Source: Acidobacteriota bacterium
GTDB taxonomy: Bacteria; Acidobacteriota; Vicinamibacteria; Marinacidobacterales; Marinacidobacteraceae
DNA length: 64,000 nt
Reading direction: 5' to 3'
NCBI GenBank assembly: GCA_022820545.1
Contig: JAJEFG010000058.1
Location: 62,001-126,000, forward strand
The notes below the pieces were generated by a model. That model ran no database searches and was not told the origin of the DNA. It was given only the letters and a program-made list of their open reading frames with translations. How positions within the stretch are numbered: position 1 is the first letter of the stretch; each line of letters starts with the position of its first letter. The translations under genes and the position numbers were made by a program. Of the stretch, positions 28,057 to 36,916 are shown one piece after another.

Positions 28057-31000
28057 GTGTCCCCCGAGACTTCGCGCCCGCGGATTCATGTCGGCGAAGC
28101 CTTCGCCGGGCGGAGCATCCTCCTGCTCGGCGGGACCGGGTTCCTCGGGAAGGTCTGCCTCGGGATGCTGCTCGAGTTCTTCCCCGAGATCCGGCGCGTC
28201 TACCTGATGGTGCGGGCCGCCGGCGAGGCGGAGAGCCGGGTGCGGTTCGAGGACATCATGGCGAACTCCCCGGCGCTCTCGCCGCTGCGCGAGCGCCACG
28301 GGGCCGGATTCCGCGATTTCCTGGACGAGAAGATCGTCGTCCTCGGCGGGGACATCACGAGCGACAACCTCGGCTATACCGAAGCCCGCGCCGCCGAGAT
28401 CGCCGCCGATATCGACCTGGTTCTCAACTGTTCCGGCCGGGTGACCTTCAACCCGTCGCTCGAGGCGGCGCTCCAGACGAACGTCCACGGGACCCGGAAC
28501 ACCATCGCCTTCGCCCGGAGGATGAAGCGCCCCGCGCTCGTGCACATCAGCACCTGCTTCGTCGCGGGGATGCGGTCGGGAGAGGTTCGCGAGGACGAAC
28601 CGCTGATCGGCTACTTCCCGCGCCGCGACCGCGAGGACCAGGAGTTCTCGGTGGAGAAGGAGATCGAGGACTGCGAACGCCTCGCCGCCCGGGTGCGCGA
28701 CGAAGCCGAGGACAAGTCGCGGGCGGACGCCTTCCAGGAAGCGGCCCGCAAGCGGTTCGCCGAGGAAGGCCGCGACCCGGACGATGCGCGTTCGCTGTCA
28801 CTCGCCATCGCCCGCGAGCGGAAGGAGTGGATCCGCAGCCGGCTCCGCGACCTCGGCATCGAGAAGGCGCAGGGCTGGGGCTGGCCGAACATCTACACCT
28901 ACACGAAGAGCCTCGGGGATCAGCTCGTGGCGGGCGCGGAGGGCGTCGCGCGCTCGATCGTTCGCCCGGCGGTCGTGGAGAGCGCGCTCTCGTTCCCCCA
29001 CACCGGCTGGAACGAGGGCTTTACCACCAGCGCCCCACTCGTGCGGATGGCGCTCCGCGGTCAGAACCTCTTCCCGGTCGGCCCGGGGGTGGTCCTCGAC
29101 GTCGTGCCGGTGGACCTCGTGGCCTCGGCGACGCTCGCGGTCGCCGCCGAAACGATCGTGTCGGAGCCCCACCTCGTCTACCAGGTGTCCAGCGGGGACC
29201 GGAATCCGGCCCGGGTGGAGCGGCTCGTGGACATCGTCGGGATCTACAAGCGCCGGCACTTCCGCGACAAGCATGGCGGGGTGAAGCTCTGGAACGAGGC
29301 GCTCGCCCGGATGGAGGCGCAGGCGGTCCGCGCCGACCGCTTCGAAAAACACACCCTCAAGTGGATGCGTCAGTCGGCTTCCGCGCTGTCCGGCGTGCTC
29401 GAGCGGGCCGGTGACGAACCCATCGGTCCCCTGGTCGGGGTGGTCGAGGCGCTCCAGCGGAACGTGGAGTCGTTCGAGGACTTCGTCGTCCAGGGCGAGC
29501 GGCAGTACCACACGTTCCGGCCCTTCATCGCCGGCGAGGAGTTCATCTTCCGCGCCGACAACACCCACGACCTTTTCTCCCGGCTCGATGGAAACGACGG
29601 AAAGCTCTTCTTCAATCCCGAGGAAATCGACTGGTACGACTACTGGCTCCACGTCCACCTCCCGGGCCTCGAGCGGTGGGTGTTCCCGGCGCTCGAGGAC
29701 CAGGAGCGCGGCCAGCGCCGCGCGCAAAAGCGCGTCTACACCTACCGCACGATCAACGAGCTGTTCGAGGCCTGCACGAAGAACCACGCCGGGCGGGTCG
29801 CGATGCGGATCACCCGCGGCGGCCGGGAGGAGCGCTACACCTACGCCGATCTCCGGGAGTGCGTGCTCCGGGGGGCCGCGTTCCTGGCCGCCCGGGGGCT
29901 CGGGGCCGGCGATCACGTCGGGCTGATCGGAGAGAACTCGCCCGAGTGGGGCATGGCGTATTTCGCCATCCAGCGGATCGGGGCGACCGCCATTCCGCTC
30001 GAACGCGACCTGCGGCGGGAGGAGATCGTCCGGCTTCTCCGGCTCGGGGACGCCAGGGCGGTCCTGATGAGCGATGCGCTGTTCGAGCGCCATTCCGGGC
30101 TCGCCAGCGATAACGGCGCCGTACCGCCCGTTGCCGCCCATCCGTTCCGGGACGTGTTCGCGATGGATGAAGGGAAGGACGAGGAAGCGGCCCCCCCGAA
30201 ACCGGTCCGGACCAGCCCGGCGGCGCTGGCCTCCATCCTCTTCACCTCCGGAACCACCGGCACGCCCAAGGGGGTGATGCTGACGCACCGGAATTTCACC
30301 TCGCTGGTGGCCAAACTGCTGTCGGTCTATGACATCGACGAGAAGGACGGCGCCCTCAGCGTCCTCCCGCTCCACCATTCGTTCGAGTTCACCACCGGCT
30401 TCCTGCTGCCGCTCTCCCGGGGCGCCCAGATCGCCTATCTGGACGAAATCGGCCCGGAAGCCATCAACGACGAACTGCAGAAGGGACACACCACCTGCAT
30501 CGTGGGAGTGCCGGCCCTCTGGGACCTCCTGCGGCGGCGCATCCTGACCCCCTTCGCGGAGCGGTCGCAGCGGGCGGAGGACCTCGCCACCGCCCTGATC
30601 GACGCGGCGCACCTCCTTCGCGAGGACACCGGAGTCAACATCGGGCCCGCGGTCTTCCTTCCGGTGCACACCGCGCTGGGAGGCCGGATCCGCTATCTGA
30701 TCAGCGGCGCGTCCGCGCTTTCCGAGGCGACCTGGAAGGCCTTCCGCGGCCTCGGGTTCCATATCGCCCAGGGCTACGGGCTCACGGAGGCCGCCCCCGT
30801 GCTGACGGTGACCTCGCCGGACGGTCCCGTTCCCATCGGCAGCGTCGGCAAGGCGCTCCCCGGGATCGAGATCCGCATCGTGGACCCCGACGCTGCGGGG
30901 GTCGGCGAGGTCGCCGCGAAGGGCCCGAACGTCATGGCCGGGTACTACGGGAACGAGGAGGCGACGGCGGAGGCGCTGCGCGACGGCTGGCTCTACACGG

Positions 31001-32481
31001 GCGACCTGGGGCGTCTCGACAAGGACGGACACCTCTTCCTGGTCGGCCGCCGCAAGGACGTGATCGTGGACAGCGGCGGCAAGAACATCTACCCGGACGA
31101 GGTGGAAGAGATCTACGCCGCGCCGGACCTGATCGCCGAACTCGCCGTGGTCGGGCTTCCCGACGGGATGGCGGAGCAGGTGGCGGCGGTCGTCGTGCCG
31201 AAGGAGAAGACCCCGGAAGGCCGGCAGCGCGTCGAGGCCCATTTCCGGGCCGTTTCGTCCCGACTGCCGCTGCACAAGCGGATCAAGACCGTCGAGTTCT
31301 CGGACGAGACGCTTCCCCGGACGGCGACCCGCAAGGTGAAGCGGGCCGAACTCGTGCGCTGGCTGCGCGACCGGCGCCGCGAGGCGGCCGCCGAGTCCGG
31401 CGAGGAGGCCCTCTCGGGGAATCGGATTCTCGAACTGATCGCATCCATCTGCGAGCGACCCGTTTCGGAGATCCGGACATCTTCCTCCTTTGCCGAGCTG
31501 GGCTTCGACAGCCTCATGTACAACGAACTCGCGGCCGGGCTCGAGGCCGAGTTCGGCGAGTCCGCGGCTCCCGAGGCCCTTGCCAACATGGCCACCATCG
31601 AGGAGCTGGTGCTCGCCATGCGGACGCCCCAGGGCGGCGTCCGGGGCCGCCGTCCGCGCCGCGGTGAATCCCGGAAGAAAAGCGAGGAGGACGAGATCGA
31701 GATTCCGCCCGCGGTGGCCAAGGCCGGGCGCGCGGCGCTGACGGAGGTCCAGCACTGGTTCTACCACCAGGTGCTGGAGCCCACCTTCACCGGCCGGGCG
31801 CATGTCCCGAACCACACGAACTACCTCGTGGTGGCGAATCACGGCTCCCATCTCGACATGGGACTCGTGAAGATGGCGCTCGGGGACGCGGGCTCGAACC
31901 TGCTGGCCCTGGCCGCCGCCGACTACTTCTTCGACAACCGCGTGAAGCGCACCTTCTTCGGCAACTTCACCAACCTCGTCCCGATGGAACGCCGCGGCTC
32001 GCTCCGCGAGTCGCTGGACCGGGCCGCGGGGTATCTGCACCAGGGCTACAGCGTGCTCGTGTTTCCGGAGGGAACCAGGTCGCGGAGCGGGCAGATCCAG
32101 AAGTTCCGGCGCGGGTTCGCGCACCTCGCGTACCGCTGCCGGGTCGGCGTCCTGCCGGTCCACCTCGATACGTGGGGAGCGTTCCCCCCCGGCGCCGTCG
32201 GGCTCCGTTCACGCACCGTGGCGGCGCGGATCGGGCCGTTCCTCTCCCACGATTTCCTGCTTCGCTTCGCCGGGGAAGGGGTCCGGGCCGCGGCCCGAGA
32301 AGCGCGGGTGACCGAACTCGTGCAGACCATCGTCGAGCGTCTGGGGCGTCAGGAACCGATCCAGCTCGAGGAGGAGGCGGCGCGCATCCTCGAGAGCGCG
32401 GACCCGGCGGGCCCGGAATCCCGGCGCTCCTCCGCTGAGACGGCGAACGACCGGATGCCCGATCCGACCCCGGTGGGCTGA
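28057..32481 (+). CDS. ElbD-like multidomain protein: acyl reductase / AMP ligase / ACP / PlsC
   Basis: 1474 residues in one frame. Residues about 10-400 are a fatty acyl-CoA reductase-type domain with LLLGGTGFLGK and the catalytic YTYTK. Residues about 400-560 are a linker with no clear match. Residues about 563-1095 are an AMP-binding acyl ligase with LFTSGTTGTPKGVMLTH and YTGDLGRLDKDG. Residues about 1125-1200 are an acyl carrier domain with the phosphopantetheine serine in LGFDSLMYNE. Residues about 1225-1440 are a PlsC acyltransferase with NHGSHLDMG and FPEGTRSR. As I recall, this set of domains is that of ElbD, the myxobacterial ether-lipid enzyme. GTG start. Confidence 0.88.
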   Translation: MSPETSRPRIHVGEAFAGRSILLLGGTGFLGKVCLGMLLEFFPEIRRVYLMVRAAGEAESRVRFEDIMANSPALSPLRERHGAGFRDFLDEKIVVLGGDITSDNLGYTEARAAEIAADIDLVLNCSGRVTFNPSLEAALQTNVHGTRNTIAFARRMKRPALVHISTCFVAGMRSGEVREDEPLIGYFPRRDREDQEFSVEKEIEDCERLAARVRDEAEDKSRADAFQEAARKRFAEEGRDPDDARSLSLAIARERKEWIRSRLRDLGIEKAQGWGWPNIYTYTKSLGDQLVAGAEGVARSIVRPAVVESALSFPHTGWNEGFTTSAPLVRMALRGQNLFPVGPGVVLDVVPVDLVASATLAVAAETIVSEPHLVYQVSSGDRNPARVERLVDIVGIYKRRHFRDKHGGVKLWNEALARMEAQAVRADRFEKHTLKWMRQSASALSGVLERAGDEPIGPLVGVVEALQRNVESFEDFVVQGERQYHTFRPFIAGEEFIFRADNTHDLFSRLDGNDGKLFFNPEEIDWYDYWLHVHLPGLERWVFPALEDQERGQRRAQKRVYTYRTINELFEACTKNHAGRVAMRITRGGREERYTYADLRECVLRGAAFLAARGLGAGDHVGLIGENSPEWGMAYFAIQRIGATAIPLERDLRREEIVRLLRLGDARAVLMSDALFERHSGLASDNGAVPPVAAHPFRDVFAMDEGKDEEAAPPKPVRTSPAALASILFTSGTTGTPKGVMLTHRNFTSLVAKLLSVYDIDEKDGALSVLPLHHSFEFTTGFLLPLSRGAQIAYLDEIGPEAINDELQKGHTTCIVGVPALWDLLRRRILTPFAERSQRAEDLATALIDAAHLLREDTGVNIGPAVFLPVHTALGGRIRYLISGASALSEATWKAFRGLGFHIAQGYGLTEAAPVLTVTSPDGPVPIGSVGKALPGIEIRIVDPDAAGVGEVAAKGPNVMAGYYGNEEATAEALRDGWLYTGDLGRLDKDGHLFLVGRRKDVIVDSGGKNIYPDEVEEIYAAPDLIAELAVVGLPDGMAEQVAAVVVPKEKTPEGRQRVEAHFRAVSSRLPLHKRIKTVEFSDETLPRTATRKVKRAELVRWLRDRRREAAAESGEEALSGNRILELIASICERPVSEIRTSSSFAELGFDSLMYNELAAGLEAEFGESAAPEALANMATIEELVLAMRTPQGGVRGRRPRRGESRKKSEEDEIEIPPAVAKAGRAALTEVQHWFYHQVLEPTFTGRAHVPNHTNYLVVANHGSHLDMGLVKMALGDAGSNLLALAAADYFFDNRVKRTFFGNFTNLVPMERRGSLRESLDRAAGYLHQGYSVLVFPEGTRSRSGQIQKFRRGFAHLAYRCRVGVLPVHLDTWGAFPPGAVGLRSRTVAARIGPFLSHDFLLRFAGEGVRAAAREARVTELVQTIVERLGRQEPIQLEEEAARILESADPAGPESRRSSAETANDRMPDPTPVG

Positions 32482-32501
32482 ACGCCGAACCGGGCCCACC
32501 A

Positions 32502-33503
32502 GTGACCGAAGCGACTTCCGCCGCCGCTCCCGTGCTGGTGACGGGCGCCACCGGCTTTCTCGGCAGCCATCTGCTTCCCCTGCTGCTCGAGGGGAGCGAC
32601 CCCGTCCGGGTCCTGGCCCGTCAGCCCGCACCCGACCTGGAAGCCAGGGGCGCGGAGGTGGTGATCGGCGATGTGGTCTCGGGGGCGGGACTGGACGCGG
32701 CGCTCGAGGGCGTGAAGAGGGTCTTCCACCTCGCCGGGCGGGTCTCCCGCGATCCGGACGCCGCCGCCAGTCTCCAGCGGGTTCACGTGGACGGCACCCG
32801 CTCCCTGGCGGCCGCCGCCCGGCGGGCGGGGGTGGAGCGGATCCTGCTTGTGTCCACCAGCGGGACCATCGCGGTCTCGCAGGATCCGGAACCCGACTGC
32901 GACGAGACGGCGCCCGTTCCCATCGAGCGGATCGGACGGTGGCCCTACTACCGGAGCAAGTGGTTGCAGGAGCGCGCGCTGCTCGCCGACGCCGGCGAAA
33001 TCGAGGTGGTGATCGTGAACCCGTCGCTGCTCCTCGGCCCCGGAGACGAAAGGCTGTCCTCGACGGGGGACGTGCTGCGGTTTCTTTCCGGCCAGCTCAG
33101 CGTGATTCCGCCGGGCGGCCTGAACTTCGTGGATGTCCGGGACGCGGCGGCCGGAGTCGTGGCCGCCATGGCGAAGGGACGAGGTGGCCAGCGCTACCTG
33201 CTGGGCGGTCACAACTGGAGCTTTGCCGACTTCTTCGCCCGTCTCGCGGAGGTCTCGGGCTCGCCCGCACCGCGCCTGCGGCTCGCGCGCGGCCTCTACA
33301 CCGCGGGCGCCCTGTTCACCGAGGAAGTCGCGCGCCAGGTCGGACGCGAGCCGGCGGTGGATCGCATCAGCCGCGAAATGGCGGCCTGCTACTGGTACTT
33401 CAGTTCCGAGAAGGCGACGCGGGAACTGGGTCACGACCCCCGCGACGGCCGGGTCACGCTTCTTGAGACGGTGAACTGGTTCCGCGGCCGCGACGGCTCC
33501 TGA
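32502..33503 (+). CDS. NAD-dependent epimerase/dehydratase family oxidoreductase
   Basis: 333 residues, extended short-chain dehydrogenase fold. The nucleotide-binding motif is LVTGATGFLGSHLLPLLLEG, and the catalytic YxxxK is YYRSK after a serine-rich LLVSTSGTIAV. It resembles dihydroflavonol-reductase, HpnA and 3-beta-hydroxysteroid dehydrogenase-like members, which reduce a ketone or alcohol on lipids and terpenoids. It follows the ElbD-like gene after 20 bases and probably belongs to the same lipid pathway as the last reductive step. GTG start. The substrate is unknown. Confidence 0.85.
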   Translation: MTEATSAAAPVLVTGATGFLGSHLLPLLLEGSDPVRVLARQPAPDLEARGAEVVIGDVVSGAGLDAALEGVKRVFHLAGRVSRDPDAAASLQRVHVDGTRSLAAAARRAGVERILLVSTSGTIAVSQDPEPDCDETAPVPIERIGRWPYYRSKWLQERALLADAGEIEVVIVNPSLLLGPGDERLSSTGDVLRFLSGQLSVIPPGGLNFVDVRDAAAGVVAAMAKGRGGQRYLLGGHNWSFADFFARLAEVSGSPAPRLRLARGLYTAGALFTEEVARQVGREPAVDRISREMAACYWYFSSEKATRELGHDPRDGRVTLLETVNWFRGRDGS

Positions 33504-33596
33504 TCCGGACGGCGCCCCCGCCCGTCAAGCCGGCGGCGCCATCACGGCTGTTGGTTGACCGCCGTATGATGGGGTTCCCTTCCACAGCCTCAACAC

Positions 33597-35807
33597 TTGA
33601 GCCGCATCGAAGCCCTCGCCCGGCCCGACAAGTGGTACCTGGGGGGACTCGACGGGGTGCTCTGGGCCCCGCCGTTCCCCCGCTGGCTGCACCGGCCCGG
33701 ATTCTGGGACGGAGCCCATCTGCTGCAGTACGAGGCGGGGCCGTGTTTTTCGGTTGCCCTGCTGGATGGTTCGGGAGCGGAGATTCCGCTGTCGGCGGGA
33801 CCTGCCGCATACCGCTGGCGCCCGGGCACCCTGGTCGCCGAGTGGGACGCCGGAGAGGGCGGGCCGGCGGTCGAGACCCGGCAGGTCCTCCCCGGCGGCA
33901 TTCTCGAGAGCGCCTGGGCGGTCCCGCCAGCAGCGGCCGGGGGCTTGCTGGTGGCCTTCACGGCCCAGCCGGCGGTCTCGGTGTCCGACCTGCAGCCATC
34001 CTCCGGGGGTGTGCGGTGGGTGCGCGAGCTCGCCGACCGGGCCGGGCAGAAGCTGTCGGTCGGGATGGAGATCGGCGGGTCCGGCGCTCCCGCCTGGCGC
34101 CGGATGCTTCCCTCGGAGGGCGGTGCGCAGCCCGATTGGACCGCGTCTCCGTTCGCGGAAGGGGGGACCGGGGACATCGATGATGCGGGCGGCGCGCCCG
34201 AGCCGGCCAACGGTCAGGACGGCTGGCTCTGGGTGGCGGTGGCGTTCCCGGTTCCCGCCTCCGACCCGGCGCTCCTTTCGCTCCGCATGCATCTCGACCC
34301 GCGGCTGTTCGAGCCGCCGTGGCAGGGCACGCGCTCCCCGGCGGATCGCCTCTCCTGGGAGTCCTTCTTCGCCGGCTTCCCCGCTTTCACCTGCGGCGAG
34401 CCCCGTCTGGACCGGTACTTCGACTACCGCATCCACGGCCTCGGGCTCAACCGCATCGAGGGCCGCTCGGGGCGCGTGCGCCACCCCTGCATCGCCGAGG
34501 GGATCGAGTACTTCCACGTGCCGATCACCTACAGCGCGCAGTGCCACATGATGGAGATGCGCTGGCGCGCGGGCGGCCGCGAGGCGTGGGGATCGTTCCT
34601 CAACTTCCTCGACAACCAGAAGGAGGACGGGTCGCTCCACGGGCGGCTCTACCCGGACCACCTCGAGCGCACCGACTTCTACCACGCGAACTGGGGCGAT
34701 GCCCTGCTCGCGGTGGACGCGATGCACCCCGACCCCGCGGCCCTCGCCCGCTGTTACGACGGCCTGTCCCGCTACGCCCGCTGGCTGAACCGTTCGCGCG
34801 ATCCCGAGGGCTCGGGCATGTTCACCGTCGTGAACCACTTCGAGACCGGGCAGGAGTACATGTCACGGTACCTGGCGGTGGACCCGGAGGCGGACGTACG
34901 CGGCTGGGAGCCGCGTCTCTGCCTCAAGGGCATCGACGTGACCGTCTATGCGCATCAGCTCTTCCGCGCGCTCGCGATGCTCGCCGCACGGGTCGGGCGG
35001 CCGGGCGACGCCTCCGACTGGCGGGCGCTCCAGCTACGTTGCGCGGCCGCGATCACGGAGCGCATGTGGTGCCCCGAGGCGCGCTTTTTCACCGACGTGG
35101 ACGGACGCACCTTCGAACGCACCGGGGTCAAGGCTGCGGTGGGCTTTTACCCGATGCTGACCGGCCTGGTGGACGCCAACCGCCTCGACGCCCTGATGGA
35201 CCACCTCGAGAACCCGCGGACCTTCGGCACCCCCTTTCCGGTGCCGTCGTCCAGCGTGGACGACCCCCGTTTTTCCGCCGAGGGAGTCTGGCGGGGCAAG
35301 CGGCGCAACTGCCCGTGGAACGGCCGTGTGTGGCCGATGACGACCAGCCACGTGATCGAAGGGCTGCTGCGCTGCTGGCGGCGGGGGAACCGGCGCGCGG
35401 GGGAGCTGGCCGCGGACCGGCTCCTCCGCTTCGTGCACCTGATGTTCACTGACGGCGACCCGCGCCGCCCCAACGCCTTCGAGCACTACAACCCCTACAC
35501 CGGCCGGGCCTGTCACTTCCGCGGCATCGACGACTACCAGCACTCGTGGGTGCTGGACCTGCTCGCCCGGGGGATCGCCGGGCTTCACTTCGACGAGGGA
35601 GGCGTCGAGGTGCGGCCGCTGCCGCACCGGCTGTCCCCGGTGCGGCTGGGGCCGGTGTGCGCCCGCGGGCGGCGCATCGCGGTGGAACTCGACGACGGCC
35701 GGACCTCGCTCGCGGTGGATGGAGCCCGGCACGATGGGCCCCGGGAGCGGACGCTCCGGGTGGAGTGGGAGACGCTGGACGGGCGGGGGGAGGGCCGGCC
35801 GCCATGA
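33597..35807 (+). CDS. Glycoside hydrolase, (alpha/alpha)6-barrel (GH63/trehalase-like)
   Basis: 736 residues, no signal peptide, so probably cytoplasmic. Residues about 1-250 form an N-terminal beta domain. The barrel follows, with HPCIAEGIEYFHVPITYSAQ, FETGQEYMSRY, and NGRVWPMTTSHVIEGLL, a variant of the GH63-type WRGxVWPxxxYLV block. The exact family is uncertain. The start is a TTG at 33597; a TATGAT lies 26 bases before it. The stop overlaps the ABC ATPase start as ATGA, which ties it to sugar uptake. It likely splits a small imported glycoside. Confidence 0.75.
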   Translation: MSRIEALARPDKWYLGGLDGVLWAPPFPRWLHRPGFWDGAHLLQYEAGPCFSVALLDGSGAEIPLSAGPAAYRWRPGTLVAEWDAGEGGPAVETRQVLPGGILESAWAVPPAAAGGLLVAFTAQPAVSVSDLQPSSGGVRWVRELADRAGQKLSVGMEIGGSGAPAWRRMLPSEGGAQPDWTASPFAEGGTGDIDDAGGAPEPANGQDGWLWVAVAFPVPASDPALLSLRMHLDPRLFEPPWQGTRSPADRLSWESFFAGFPAFTCGEPRLDRYFDYRIHGLGLNRIEGRSGRVRHPCIAEGIEYFHVPITYSAQCHMMEMRWRAGGREAWGSFLNFLDNQKEDGSLHGRLYPDHLERTDFYHANWGDALLAVDAMHPDPAALARCYDGLSRYARWLNRSRDPEGSGMFTVVNHFETGQEYMSRYLAVDPEADVRGWEPRLCLKGIDVTVYAHQLFRALAMLAARVGRPGDASDWRALQLRCAAAITERMWCPEARFFTDVDGRTFERTGVKAAVGFYPMLTGLVDANRLDALMDHLENPRTFGTPFPVPSSSVDDPRFSAEGVWRGKRRNCPWNGRVWPMTTSHVIEGLLRCWRRGNRRAGELAADRLLRFVHLMFTDGDPRRPNAFEHYNPYTGRACHFRGIDDYQHSWVLDLLARGIAGLHFDEGGVEVRPLPHRLSPVRLGPVCARGRRIAVELDDGRTSLAVDGARHDGPRERTLRVEWETLDGRGEGRPP

Positions 35808-36916
35808 CGCGCGAGCCGCGGGCGGTGGTGCTGAAGCGCGTCCGGAAGCGTTTCCGGGACGTGACGGCCGTGGCGGACGTCGACCTCGAGGTCCACCCCG
35901 GCGAACTGATGGTGCTGGTGGGTCCTTCAGGGTGCGGCAAGAGCACGCTGCTGCGCCTCATTGCCGGTCTGGACGAGCCGGATGCCGGGGAGGTGTGGAT
36001 CGGGGACCGGTGCGTGGACGAGGTCGCGCCGGGCGGCCGCGACGTGGCGATGGTCTTTCAGAGCTACGCCCTCTACCCGCACATGACCGTCGCCGAGAAC
36101 CTGGGCTTCGGCCTCCGGGTGCGGGGCGCGGGTCCGGCCGCGACCGAGGCGCGGGTGAACGAGGTTGCCGGCGTGCTGGGGCTCCGGGGGCTCCTGTCAC
36201 GGCGTCCCGGCCAACTCTCGGGAGGACAGCAGCAGCGGGTGGCGCTGGGACGGGCGATGGTGCGCGATCCCGGCGTCTTTCTCTTCGACGAACCGCTGTC
36301 GAACCTGGATGCCGCGCTGCGGCTGGAGACCCGTGACGAGATCGCGGCGCTCCACCGTCGCCTCGGCACGACCATGATCTTCGTCACCCACGACCAGGTC
36401 GAGGCGCTCTCGCTCGGACAGCGGGTCGCGGTGATGGACCAGGGCCGGGTGCATCAGGTGGGAACCCCGCACGAGGTTTACCGAAGGCCCGCCAACCTCT
36501 TCGTGGCGGGCTTCGTGGGATCGCCGCCCATGAACCGGCTTCGCCTCGTCCGCGACCGGGAAGGGCGCCTCGCGGGCGGCCCGTTCGTCTTCCCGGGAGG
36601 CTCGCCCCACCGCGAAGCCACGCTGGGGGTCCGGCCCGAGGACCTCACGCTCGCCGTGGTCGCCCCGCCTGACCCCGACCCCAACCCCGAGTTCACCGCC
36701 ACTGCGCTGCGCGTCGAGTCGCTGGGCAGCGAGCAGCGGATTCGCCTCGACGGGCCGGGCGAGGCGGCCTGGGTGGCGCGGGCGCCCTCCGCGCTGCACG
36801 TCACGGCCGGGGACCGCGTGGCCGTCTCGGTCGCGTGGGAGCGGACGCATCTCTTCGGCGCCGACGGCGGCCGGATCGGGGCGGCGCCCCGGCCGGTTCG
36901 GGGATCGCGTCCATGA
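35804..36916 (+). CDS. Sugar ABC transporter ATP-binding protein (MalK/UgpC type)
   Basis: 370 residues. Walker A is GPSGCGKSTLLRLIAGL, the signature is LSGGQQQRVALGRAMV, Walker B is VFLFDEPLSNLDAALR, and the switch His is in FVTHDQVEAL. The C-terminal MOP/TOBE regulatory domain (about 240-360) contains LGVRPEDLTLAVV, as in importers of di- and oligosaccharides. ATGA overlaps join it to the glycosidase before and the binding protein after. The lack of a second nucleotide-binding gene fits a homodimer. Confidence 0.92.
   Translation: MTREPRAVVLKRVRKRFRDVTAVADVDLEVHPGELMVLVGPSGCGKSTLLRLIAGLDEPDAGEVWIGDRCVDEVAPGGRDVAMVFQSYALYPHMTVAENLGFGLRVRGAGPAATEARVNEVAGVLGLRGLLSRRPGQLSGGQQQRVALGRAMVRDPGVFLFDEPLSNLDAALRLETRDEIAALHRRLGTTMIFVTHDQVEALSLGQRVAVMDQGRVHQVGTPHEVYRRPANLFVAGFVGSPPMNRLRLVRDREGRLAGGPFVFPGGSPHREATLGVRPEDLTLAVVAPPDPDPNPEFTATALRVESLGSEQRIRLDGPGEAAWVARAPSALHVTAGDRVAVSVAWERTHLFGADGGRIGAAPRPVRGSRP

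Noticed and set aside
28798-32163. 1121-residue minus-strand ORF
   Set aside because: Antisense to the ElbD-like gene, in which reductase, ligase, ACP and PlsC motifs are all in the plus frame.
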